Assembly: GCA_900322105.1 (NCBI GenBank)
Contig: ONYV01000083.1
Span: 1-5,913 of the forward strand
Length of the DNA stretch: 5,913 nucleotides
Reading direction: 5' to 3'
Origin: an uncultured Eubacteriales bacterium
Lineage (GTDB): Bacteria; Bacillota; Clostridia; Oscillospirales; Acutalibacteraceae
This document shows positions 1-5,905 of this stretch, piece after piece (within the stretch, counting starts at the first letter, position 1; each line of letters starts with the position of its first letter). Under the pieces are notes generated by a model, which ran no database searches, was not told where the DNA came from, and saw only the letters and a program-made list of their open reading frames with translations. Both the position numbers and the translations under genes were made by a program.

Positions 1-122
1 ATCAGCAGCAGGCTGTTGTCATTATGCGGAATGAGCGGAAAGCTCGGCAGCCGCAAGTGACCCTTTGACTCGAAAAACGACAAATACTTTTCTCTCAGTT
101 CATTCAGACCTGTCCATTTCAT
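1..122 (-). CDS. alaS: Alanyl-tRNA synthetase, N-terminal fragment (cut by window edge)
   Basis: This is the start of a class II aminoacyl-tRNA synthetase that charges tRNA-Ala in the cytoplasm. Only 40 complete codons are present; the rest runs off the left edge. The reading begins MKWTGLNELREKYLSFFESK and continues through GHLRLPSFPLIP to NDNSLLL, which is the highly conserved AlaS N-terminus at the start of the catalytic domain. The ATG at 122 is preceded by AAGGTGAT (127-134), a good Shine-Dalgarno. The gene follows a T-box leader on the same strand, as expected for an amino-acid-regulated synthetase. Its identity rests on recognising the N-terminus, and the T-box upstream supports it independently. 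Nothing can be said about the editing or C-Ala domains. Confidence 0.95.
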   Translation of the reverse strand, partial: MKWTGLNELREKYLSFFESKGHLRLPSFPLIPHNDNSLLL

Positions 123-154
123 TGTTATCACCTTTTCCTTCCTGTTTTTGCCGC

Positions 155-190
155 AAAAAAAGGACCCTTGTCTATGGGACGAAAGGATCC
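155..190 (-). terminator. T-box-controlled intrinsic terminator before alaS
   Basis: On the minus strand GGATCC (185-190) pairs with GGGTCC (162-167) in six base pairs including one G-U, followed by seven T residues (155-161). Its 5' arm shares bases with the upper antiterminator stem, and its loop contains the CCCA that closes the antiterminator. The two folds are therefore mutually exclusive, as expected for a T-box switch. The stem is short, so the exact paired region could be slightly different. Confidence 0.8.
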
Positions 191-396
191 GTGTTACCAC
201 CCAAATTGCACGTTCCCAAGCAGGAACGCACCGCTCTTATGCACCGTAACGCAGTGCTGCGCTGCGGTTTTCCGCAGTTGCTCCAAGGCAGCCCAAGTAA
301 CTCTTACGCAGGCGACTCTCACCTTTTCGCCCTCTCTGTGCCGTCTTCCGTTACTCTTTTTCTCTTCACAGCAAATTGATCTCTGTATTCAATTAC
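155..396 (-). promoter_or_regulatory. T-box riboswitch leader of alaS
   Basis: On the minus strand the leader carries the T-box core TTTGGGTGGTAACACGG (189-205). The antiterminator folds as TGGG (200-203) with CCCA (175-178), a bulge containing TGGT (196-199), and a small upper stem CGGA/TTCG. TGGT would pair with the ACCA end of an uncharged tRNA carrying A73, which fits tRNA-Ala. Upstream are GAGTAAC (350-356) pairing with GTTACTT (295-301), the AGAGAG...GGTG apical elements inside hairpin 311-331, hairpin CTGCGG-AAAA-CCGCAG (262-277) and a 9-bp hairpin at 208-231. The specifier codon is not certain. GCT (290-292) and GCC (287-289), just 3' of the Stem I helix, are candidates for alanine. 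The mechanism is that of the family: uncharged tRNA stabilises the antiterminator and lets transcription reach alaS. The 5' end is inferred from the promoter. Confidence 0.9.
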
Positions 397-402
397 TCTT
401 CT

Positions 403-430
403 ATTATAACCCAATTTTTTTCTCTGTCAA
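403..430 (-). promoter_or_regulatory. Consensus sigma-A promoter of alaS
   Basis: On the minus strand there is a perfect -35 TTGACA (425-430), a 16-bp spacer and a perfect -10 TATAAT (403-408). A transcription start near 396 would place the whole T-box leader in the transcript. Such a consensus promoter fits constitutive initiation with control exerted at the downstream terminator. Confidence 0.85.
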
Positions 431-483
431 CGGGATTTTGCAATAATTTCTGCCCTTTTGGAGAATTTTCTATATTTTGTACA

Positions 484-512
484 TTGTTTCATGCGCCAAA
501 CTGTGATACAAT
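484..512 (+). promoter_or_regulatory. Probable promoter of the lipoprotein gene
   Basis: TTGTTT (484-489) and TACAAT (507-512) are separated by 17 bp, and the -10 is extended by TG at 504-505 (TGATACAAT). This predicts a start near 519 and an untranslated leader of about 90 nt. A second TATAAT at 572-577 lacks a convincing -35 (GCATGA at 549-554) but could serve as an alternative closer start. The promoter is divergent from the alaS promoter, and the two -35 boxes are about 55 bp apart. The stretch between 431 and 483 is AT-rich and shows nothing else I can name. Confidence 0.55.
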
Positions 513-609
513 ATACTATCATCAGAAATTTACCGCTTTTTTGCATCCGCATGAAGCGAATTCTGTATGAGTATAATATATCAGTTCTTTCATAAAGGAG
601 TGTTTCACC

Positions 610-1464
610 ATGATAAAAAGAATGATGACCGCTGCCGCCGCAGCACTTCTGCTGCTTGCCGTTTCAGGATGCAGCAAGTCCGATCAGACTTCCAAAGCCG
701 CAGACAGTACCCCGTCAGACACCGTGACGATCAGCGCCCCCGATACAGCAGCGCAGGACAGCAAGTCCCAAAACGAAAGCAGTCTGACAAGCGGATCGGA
801 ACAAACCGCAGAAGAAGCAACGTTCGATTACCAAAAAGACTACAGCGATTCTATCATCCGCCGTTATATGGATGTCAGCAGGTTTTCCGACAAAACCAAA
901 AAGTATGTCATCGACCCGCTCTGCTCGGATGCCTGCTCTGTCAAGCTCACGGCAAAAGCGTCCATCGCTCCGGGGCTTAACACGAAGATCAGCGTCACAT
1001 ACGCAAAGGACGGCGATCAGCGCTATATCTACACCGATCTGATGCCTGACAGCACCTATCTGAAAAACAGTTCCGGCGTCTATACACTAAATTTCACCGA
1101 TCACACCGCTAAACTCACATCCTCTGACAGCACCTCACAGGAAAGCGCCGTTTCTCCTTCTTCTTTTATCGACAATGCCGCCGTCAATACGCTTTCCGCT
1201 AAGCTCCTGCCCGATTTCGGTCAAAGTCCGCTGACTTATGTACAAAGCGGTGCTGAAACTTATCAGGAGATCCCCTGCGCCTTTGAAGAGTATGCAGTCG
1301 GAAAAACCTCGATCAAACTATACTACGAAGGAAACACCCTGCGCTTCATCCGTCTGCAAAAAGACGATCTCAGCGCAGAAGTCACCTTTGAATATCTCAA
1401 AGACAGCGCAGAAGAGAGTTTCTTCACGATCCCCGAAGGATTCACCGTTTCCAAAGGCGAATAA
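610..1464 (+). CDS. Secreted lipoprotein with Ser/Thr-rich linker, function unknown
   Basis: This 284-residue protein should be exported and lipid-anchored to the outer face of the membrane. Residues 1-20 are a type II signal peptide: basic MIKR, a hydrophobic core of Ala and Leu (8-18), then the lipobox V-S-G-C with Cys21 as the lipidation site. Residues 22 to about 72 are a low-complexity Ser/Thr/Gln/Asp/Glu linker. The rest (about 73-284) is rich in predicted beta strands and ends in FFTIPEGF, a pattern that reminds me of LolA-like or similar lipoprotein folds; that resemblance is only an inference. Three Cys (105, 109, 223) remain in the mature domain. AAAGGAG at 594-600, nine bases before the ATG, fixes the start. 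The gene stands alone between a divergent alaS and a convergent operon, with its own promoter and terminator. I do not recognise a named family. Confidence 0.9.
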   Translation: MIKRMMTAAAAALLLLAVSGCSKSDQTSKAADSTPSDTVTISAPDTAAQDSKSQNESSLTSGSEQTAEEATFDYQKDYSDSIIRRYMDVSRFSDKTKKYVIDPLCSDACSVKLTAKASIAPGLNTKISVTYAKDGDQRYIYTDLMPDSTYLKNSSGVYTLNFTDHTAKLTSSDSTSQESAVSPSSFIDNAAVNTLSAKLLPDFGQSPLTYVQSGAETYQEIPCAFEEYAVGKTSIKLYYEGNTLRFIRLQKDDLSAEVTFEYLKDSAEESFFTIPEGFTVSKGE

Positions 1465-1467
1465 GCG

Positions 1468-1519
1468 AAAACACAGAGTACGTATCCTGTCAGCAGGATG
1501 TACTCTGTGTTTTGTTTTT
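1468..1519 (+). terminator. Strong, probably bidirectional terminator between convergent genes
   Basis: AAAACACAGAGTAC (1468-1481) pairs perfectly with GTACTCTGTGTTTT (1500-1513). An inner stem ATCCTG (1484-1489)/CAGGAT (1494-1499) is set off by a two-base GT bulge and capped by a TCAG tetraloop. On the plus strand the hairpin is followed by G and TTTTT (1515-1519), three bases after the lipoprotein stop. Read on the minus strand it ends in TTTT and a less regular T-rich tail, so it probably also ends the vanZ-like operon. The hairpin overlaps the last codons and stop of the vanZ-like gene. Confidence 0.9.
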
Positions 1520-2083
1520 ATCTTTATTATTATGTATCTTTCCGGCACACAGCAGGATCAGACGGTACAGACCGTAGCCGATCAATGCGCCCGTGGTGTT
1601 CAGGATGAGATCATCCACATCGGTCGTTCTCGACAAGGGAAGCTGTGTGGATTCGATAAATAACGATATTCCCAAGGATGCTGCGATCGTCAGCGCAAAT
1701 CTGCCGTCCGTCAAGACCGATATCATCAGCCCGATCGGTATGAATACGGCGATATTGCAGAGAACGTTATAGACAAACCCACGCAGTCCGTCTTCCGTTC
1801 TGCCAATATCGGCAAGCTGCGTAACGATCACACGAAACGGTATCAGCTCCAAAAAGCTAACACCTTCGCCTGCGGAAAACGTCTGTGTGAACAGCATCAT
1901 CAGATAGCAAAACAGCAGCAGACCGACCCCTTCCTTTAAGACATTGACACGGTAAAACGGATTTTCTTCTGTTTGATAACTCAAATAAGCCGCTCGAAAA
2001 AAGAGATAGCATGGCATCATGATGATGACCGCAGGAAGTCCTTCGCTCAGAAAGGTACTGATAAACTGTAGTAATAATCTCAT
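1490..2083 (-). CDS. VanZ-family integral membrane protein
   Basis: This 197-residue protein has hydrophobic segments at about 15-33, 52-68, 105-124, 128-146 and 163-180, so it sits in the cytoplasmic membrane. The VanZ-family signature is complete: N110-IAVFIPIG around 110-118, E144-S-T-Q147, R152-T-T-D155, D157-D158, then N162-T-T-G165 and G169-Y. VanZ of the Tn1546 vancomycin cluster gives teicoplanin resistance, but most chromosomal family members have no known role, so I do not infer resistance. The start ATG overlaps the whiA stop in an ATGA arrangement, and AGAGGAG (2095-2101) lies 11 bases upstream inside whiA, indicating translational coupling. The C-terminal tail (about 182-197) is polar and Lys/Asn-rich. 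Its last residues are encoded by one arm of the terminator hairpin, and the TGA stop falls in the hairpin loop. Confidence 0.9.
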   Translation of the reverse strand: MRLLLQFISTFLSEGLPAVIIMMPCYLFFRAAYLSYQTEENPFYRVNVLKEGVGLLLFCYLMMLFTQTFSAGEGVSFLELIPFRVIVTQLADIGRTEDGLRGFVYNVLCNIAVFIPIGLMISVLTDGRFALTIAASLGISLFIESTQLPLSRTTDVDDLILNTTGALIGYGLYRLILLCAGKIHNNKDKNKTQSTSC

Positions 2084-3006
2084 TGACTTTGCAGCTCCTC
2101 TGCTATCATCATCAGCCGCTGCAAACGATGATTGACTCCCGATCGGCTGATCGGGACTTTCAGCGCCTGTCCAAGCTCTCTCAGATTATATTCGGGATGT
2201 TCCCTTCGTATATACGCCACCTCTTTCAGCTCGTCGGAAAGACTTTCCAGTCCCTGTTTTTTGTCGATCAGGTCGATCGCCTGAAGCTGCAGCGCAGACG
2301 CCGCCGCCGTTTTTTTCAGATTCGCCGTTTCGGAATTGATCTGTCGGTTCACCCTGTTGCGGACAGACTTGACCATGCTGCTCTGCATCACCCCGAGAGA
2401 AGCCATCGGTGCGCCAAGATAAGTCAGCATATCTTCGATCGTAGCGCTGCCCTTGAGATAGACCACATAGCTGCCCTGACGGCGGATCGTGTGCGGTTCG
2501 GGGCGGATCTCTTCGATCTCTGACAGCAGTCTTTCCAGATCGCTTGCCAGATTTTTGTGCGGTACGGCAAATTCCAGATGATAGTCCTTCTGCGGATCGG
2601 TCACGCTGCCGCAGACCAGAAAAACGCCTCTCAGAAAACAGGCGGCGCAGCCCTCTCCGTCAATATTGGCACGGTTGATGCGCAAATGCGGCTGATCGCT
2701 TCTGTGTCCGAAGCTTTCAAAGATGCGCACGCATTCGTTTTTATCCGGTACGGACAAATGGAAAATACTGCTTTCTCCCCGTCTTCTGGTGAGCTTTACG
2801 CTCATTTCAACGATCACACCCGACAGAGAAGCCAGCATTTCCGAAAAGGTAAGCGCAGCAGGTCGGGATTCCGTTGTCAGAGAAACAGACGCTGAACTGA
2901 AGCTCTTTGAAAACAGCAGCATTCCGTATTCCATCGCAAGACGCTGCTCATCATTTTGAAGGACAGCCTTGCAAAGCTCCTCTTTGATCTCTTTTGAAAA
3001 AGACAT
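2080..3006 (-). CDS. whiA: WhiA-family DNA-binding protein (YvcL)
   Basis: WhiA is a conserved Gram-positive protein, a sporulation transcription factor in Streptomyces and a nucleoid-associated protein affecting division and chromosome segregation in Bacillus subtilis. At 308 residues this one is of usual length. Residues 1 to about 215 form the two-part degenerate LAGLIDADG homing-endonuclease-like region, including FLRGVFLVCGSVTDP at 124-138. The conserved linker KSVRNRVNRQINSETANLKK spans 213-232. The C-terminal helix-turn-helix covers roughly 255-300, with YNLRELGQALKVPISRSGVN at 273-292. GGTGAT (3012-3017) five bases before the ATG supports the start. The gene lies 43 nt downstream of rapZ and overlaps the vanZ-like gene by four bases. 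The N-terminal endonuclease residues are not expected to be catalytic in this family. I do not see yvcK between rapZ and whiA. Confidence 0.96.
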   Translation of the reverse strand: MSFSKEIKEELCKAVLQNDEQRLAMEYGMLLFSKSFSSASVSLTTESRPAALTFSEMLASLSGVIVEMSVKLTRRRGESSIFHLSVPDKNECVRIFESFGHRSDQPHLRINRANIDGEGCAACFLRGVFLVCGSVTDPQKDYHLEFAVPHKNLASDLERLLSEIEEIRPEPHTIRRQGSYVVYLKGSATIEDMLTYLGAPMASLGVMQSSMVKSVRNRVNRQINSETANLKKTAAASALQLQAIDLIDKKQGLESLSDELKEVAYIRREHPEYNLRELGQALKVPISRSGVNHRLQRLMMIAEELQSQ

Positions 3007-3049
3007 TGCTTATCACCGATTTTCGTTAAACTAATCTGTAAGAAACGAT

Positions 3050-3913
3050 TCATTCTCTTGAAACATCTCTGTGATGCACAATCACCCTGTGTCCCGAATC
3101 CAGAATATGCTGATAGAGCTTTCTTGTCAGCGTTACCGAGCGATGCTTTCCGCCTGTACAGCCGACGGCGATCACAAGCTGACTTTTGCCTTCCTTTAAG
3201 TACAGCGGCAAAGAATAATCCACCAAGGACAGCATTCTCTCTAAAAAGCCCTTTGACTGGTCAAACTGCATGACGTAATCAAACACACAGTCCTCCAGTC
3301 CCGTATGAGTTTTGAGTTCGGGGATATAAAAGGGATTCGGCAGACATCTCACGTCAAACACCAAGTCCGATTCGGACGGTACGCCGTACTTGAACCCGAA
3401 AGACAGGCACGTGATCGTCATTCCTAAAGACGCATTTCCCAAAAACAGCGACGAGATGCGCTCCCGAAGCTGCAGCTGGGCAAGCAGTGAGGTATCTATG
3501 ACATAATCCGCCCTTGCCTTCACGTGGTTAAGCAGCCGCCGTTCCAAATGGAGCGCTTCTTCGATCGAGCCTTTGGTGACTTCGAGCAGCGGATGCTTGC
3601 GGCGTGTCTGCTTATAACGGTGCAGCAACACATCGTCCTGCGCATCCAAAAACAATATCTTGTATTGCTTTTTATCCGATTTCATCTGATCCAGCGCACT
3701 GAACAGATCCGCAAAGACCTCGCCTGACCGAACATCCGTCACGATCGCCATTTTTTTCAGACGTTCGTCCGCCGTTTTTTCACAAAGCTCGTAAAAGGTC
3801 GGCAGCAGCACCGGCGGGATATTATCGACACAATAATATCCGTTGTCCTCCAGACAGCGCATTGCCACTGACTTTCCTGCGCCCGACAGTCCTGTTATGA
3901 TGATAAACTCCAT
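3050..3913 (-). CDS. rapZ: RapZ/YvcJ-family nucleotide-binding regulatory protein
   Basis: This is a P-loop protein that hydrolyses nucleotides in B. subtilis (YvcJ). In Escherichia coli RapZ it senses glucosamine-6-phosphate and steers decay of the sRNA GlmZ. No GlmZ is expected in Firmicutes, so the partner here is unknown. From the preferred ATG it has 287 residues, close to the family norm. It begins MEFIIITGLSGAGKS with the Walker A motif at 8-15. A Walker B-like ILFLDAQD lies at about 86-93, DVRCLPNPFY at 187-196 and the C-terminal GCTGGKHRSV at 251-260, ending near HRDVSRE. I chose the ATG at 3913 over the in-frame GTG at 3925 because AGGTGA (3922-3927) lies eight bases before the ATG and homologues typically start at MEF. 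The gene is 24 nt downstream of murB and 43 nt upstream of whiA. Confidence 0.95.
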   Translation of the reverse strand: MEFIIITGLSGAGKSVAMRCLEDNGYYCVDNIPPVLLPTFYELCEKTADERLKKMAIVTDVRSGEVFADLFSALDQMKSDKKQYKILFLDAQDDVLLHRYKQTRRKHPLLEVTKGSIEEALHLERRLLNHVKARADYVIDTSLLAQLQLRERISSLFLGNASLGMTITCLSFGFKYGVPSESDLVFDVRCLPNPFYIPELKTHTGLEDCVFDYVMQFDQSKGFLERMLSLVDYSLPLYLKEGKSQLVIAVGCTGGKHRSVTLTRKLYQHILDSGHRVIVHHRDVSRE

Positions 3914-3921
3914 TTCCTTTT

Positions 3922-3927
3922 TCACCT
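3922..3927 (-). promoter_or_regulatory. Ribosome binding site that decides the rapZ start
   Basis: AGGTGA on the minus strand, eight bases from the ATG at 3913, fits the 16S anti-Shine-Dalgarno. It overlaps the GTG at 3923-3925, so that codon is better read as part of the binding site than as a start. No good Shine-Dalgarno precedes the GTG. Confidence 0.7.
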
Positions 3928-3937
3928 GCAGCTATTT

Positions 3938-4849
3938 CTATTTTCTTCCGATGAATCTGATCTCACACGTCAGATCAATGTTTTTCTGTTCCTTGACGAC
4001 TTTTTTGATATGCTCGATCAGCGAAAGCACATCCTTTGCCGTAGCGTTTCTGTCGTTGACGATAAAGCCTGCGTGTTTTTCGCTGACCTCTGCGCCGCCG
4101 ACAGCATAGCCTTTCAGTCCGCACTGCTCGATCAATGCCGCTGCAAATGCGCCCTCAGGACGTTTGAAAATGCTGCCTGCGCTGGGATGATTGATTGGCT
4201 GCTTATCTTTGCGCCGGTTCATCAGCTCCTGCATTCTTTCGCTGATCTGATCCTGAGAAGCAGGCGTCAGCTGAAAGGATGCGCTGAGTATCACATGGTC
4301 GGTATCGGTGAAAGCGCTGTGACGGTGGGAGAAATCCAGCTCCTCCTGCCGCATCCTGCGCACATTTCCCTCTGCGTCCATATAGTCCACCGAAACAGCA
4401 ACATCCCTGATCTCGCCGTTATAGGCTCCTGCGTTCATATAGACCGCTCCGCCGACAGACCCCGGTATGCCCCATGCAAATTCCAGACCGCTCAGCGACA
4501 TATTCTTTGCAAACAAACAAACCTTTGCAAGCGTACATCCTGCGCCTGCCCGAATGACGTTATCCTCCGCCCGGATCACTTCGTTAAAATCTCTTCCCAG
4601 CTGAATGACAAGCCCTTCGATGCCCTTATCGGACACTAACAGATTAGAGCCCATTCCCAGTACAAAAAACGGCACACGATACTCCCTGCACAGGGCAAGC
4701 ACCGCTTTCAGTGAACGGATGTCCCTGACTTCACAAAGGCAGTCCGCCTCCCCTCCGATGCGAAAGGTCGTGTGGTTCTTCATCGGTTCGTTCAAAAACA
4801 CCTCTGTGTTTTCCTGCTTCAGTCGTTCAATAAATTGTTTTTCTAACAT
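3938..4849 (-). CDS. murB: UDP-N-acetylenolpyruvoylglucosamine reductase (type II MurB)
   Basis: MurB is a cytoplasmic FAD enzyme that uses NADPH to reduce UDP-GlcNAc-enolpyruvate to UDP-MurNAc, the second committed step of peptidoglycan precursor synthesis. The 303-residue length fits type II MurB. Visible FAD-domain motifs are NHTTFRIGGEAD (25-36), VLGMGSNLLVSDKGI (63-77), the AGAGCTLAKV segment (101-110) and GIPGSVGGAVYMNAGAYNGE (127-146). The C-terminal domain has HPSAGSIFKRP (221-231) with the likely proton-donor Ser226, KGYAVGGAEVSEKHAGFIVN (246-265), and Glu296 in CEIRFIG. One oddity is that the usual YR.S motif reads HRHSAF at 175-180, with His in place of Tyr while the Arg is kept. 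AGAGG six bases before the ATG supports the start. It is preceded by a 96-nt gap to hprK and followed by rapZ after 24 nt. Confidence 0.97.
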   Translation of the reverse strand: MLEKQFIERLKQENTEVFLNEPMKNHTTFRIGGEADCLCEVRDIRSLKAVLALCREYRVPFFVLGMGSNLLVSDKGIEGLVIQLGRDFNEVIRAEDNVIRAGAGCTLAKVCLFAKNMSLSGLEFAWGIPGSVGGAVYMNAGAYNGEIRDVAVSVDYMDAEGNVRRMRQEELDFSHRHSAFTDTDHVILSASFQLTPASQDQISERMQELMNRRKDKQPINHPSAGSIFKRPEGAFAAALIEQCGLKGYAVGGAEVSEKHAGFIVNDRNATAKDVLSLIEHIKKVVKEQKNIDLTCEIRFIGRK

Positions 4850-4945
4850 ATGCTACCTCTTTTTCGGGTCGGAAAGCAGACACGTCCGATCGTAAGCATA
4901 AAAATGCATTTGCCGTCCGAAATGTCGTTTTTCACCCCGTATTTC
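4850..4945. other. 96-nt gap between hprK and murB
   Basis: This is the only sizeable gap in the minus-strand operon. On the minus strand it contains the murB Shine-Dalgarno AGAGG near its end. It also holds a weak GCAT-TTTT-ATGC hairpin with no T tract, and two CGTCCGA copies on the plus strand that form a short direct repeat. I find no convincing promoter or terminator. Tiny open frames of about 18 codons lack ribosome binding sites. Readthrough from hprK is likely, but not shown. Confidence 0.4.
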
Positions 4946-5905
4946 TTAAAACTGGATCGTTTTGATGCCGCCTTCTTCTTCGGGAAGATCCAGTCCCAGA
5001 AGCTGGAACAGCTCTCTTGCGGCGTTATAGCCCATCTTGCGCTGACGGTTATTCATCGCCGCAACTTCGATGATGACGGCAAGGTTTCTGCCCGGCTTGA
5101 CAGGGATGGTCAGGATCGGCACCTGATTGCCGAGGATCTCGGTCAATTCGTTGTTCATGCCCATGCGGTCATATACTTTCTTGCTGTCCCACAGCTCGAG
5201 ATTGATCACCATGTCGATCTTTTCGCTGAGCTTGACAGAGCCCATACCAAACAAACGTCTGGCATTGATAATGCCTATGCCTCTCAGCTCGATAAAATGA
5301 CGGATGTTTGCAGGCGATTGTCCGATCAGCTGTTTGTTGGAGATCTTGCGTATCTCTACCGCATCATCCGCTACCAGACGGTGTCCTCTCTTGACAAGCT
5401 CGATCGCCGTTTCACTTTTGCCGACGCCGCTGTCTCCGACAATGAGCAGACCTTCGCCGTATACTTCTACCAATACGCCGTGTCTTGTCACTCTGGGCGC
5501 TAACTCTGTATTCAAAAGGGATATGAGGGACGCAGACAACACAGACGTTGTTTCCACGCTTCTGAGTACGGGGATCTTATACTTCTCCGCCGCCGACATC
5601 AATTCTCCGTAGGGGATGATATTTCTTGTGACGATGATCGCAGGCGGCTGCAGGGAGAACAGGCGGTCAATGACGTGCGAACGCTGTTCTGTGCTGAAAC
5701 GGTTCAGGTAACTGTTTTCGGTATTGCCGAAGATCATCATTCTGGTATTGTCAAAAAAGTCAAGAAAGCCCGTCAGCTCCAGTCCGGGACGTGTGATGTC
5801 TCTGGATACGATCTTGATGTTTTCGGGTTCATCGGGCATAAACGAAACTTCCAGATCCAGTTCCTGTATGATCTTCGCCAGTGTAACGGAAAATTTTGTT
5901 TCCAT
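4946..5905 (-). CDS. hprK: HPr kinase/phosphorylase
   Basis: HprK phosphorylates Ser46 of the phosphocarrier HPr (and Crh where present) and removes the phosphate again, setting carbon catabolite repression through CcpA in Firmicutes. The 319-residue length is typical. Residues 1 to about 130 form the N-terminal domain. The catalytic domain carries RHGVLVEVYGEG (141-152) with the conserved His142, the Walker A GDSGVGKSE (157-165), Asp180-Asp181, and the family signature ELRGIGIINARRLFG (206-220). PVKPGRN (268-274) and the NNRQRKMGYNAA segment (285-296) complete the C-terminal part. All expected catalytic residues are present. The ATG at 5905 is the natural METKF start, but only eight bases of upstream sequence are in the window, so its ribosome binding site and promoter cannot be seen. 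It is the first gene of the cluster visible here. Confidence 0.97.
   Translation of the reverse strand: METKFSVTLAKIIQELDLEVSFMPDEPENIKIVSRDITRPGLELTGFLDFFDNTRMMIFGNTENSYLNRFSTEQRSHVIDRLFSLQPPAIIVTRNIIPYGELMSAAEKYKIPVLRSVETTSVLSASLISLLNTELAPRVTRHGVLVEVYGEGLLIVGDSGVGKSETAIELVKRGHRLVADDAVEIRKISNKQLIGQSPANIRHFIELRGIGIINARRLFGMGSVKLSEKIDMVINLELWDSKKVYDRMGMNNELTEILGNQVPILTIPVKPGRNLAVIIEVAAMNNRQRKMGYNAARELFQLLGLDLPEEEGGIKTIQF

Noticed and set aside
65..570. Open frames on the plus strand across the left intergenic region
   Set aside because: They run antisense through the alaS start and the T-box leader, are low in plausible protein features, and lack ribosome binding sites.
1490..2083. Glycopeptide resistance gene vanZ
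   Set aside because: The family signature is present, but there is no vanHAX, transposon or regulator. Chromosomal VanZ-family genes are common and mostly of unknown function.
4010..4639. Long open frame on the plus strand opposite murB
   Set aside because: It is fully antisense to a well-supported murB, has no recognisable motif, and is explained by the codon usage of the real gene.
4850..4912. Tiny minus-strand frames of about 18 codons before murB
   Set aside because: They have no Shine-Dalgarno, and one runs into the murB start codon. Chance explains them.
4850..5503. Long open frame on the plus strand opposite hprK
   Set aside because: It lies antisense to a conserved hprK with intact catalytic motifs and shows no ribosome binding site or family resemblance.
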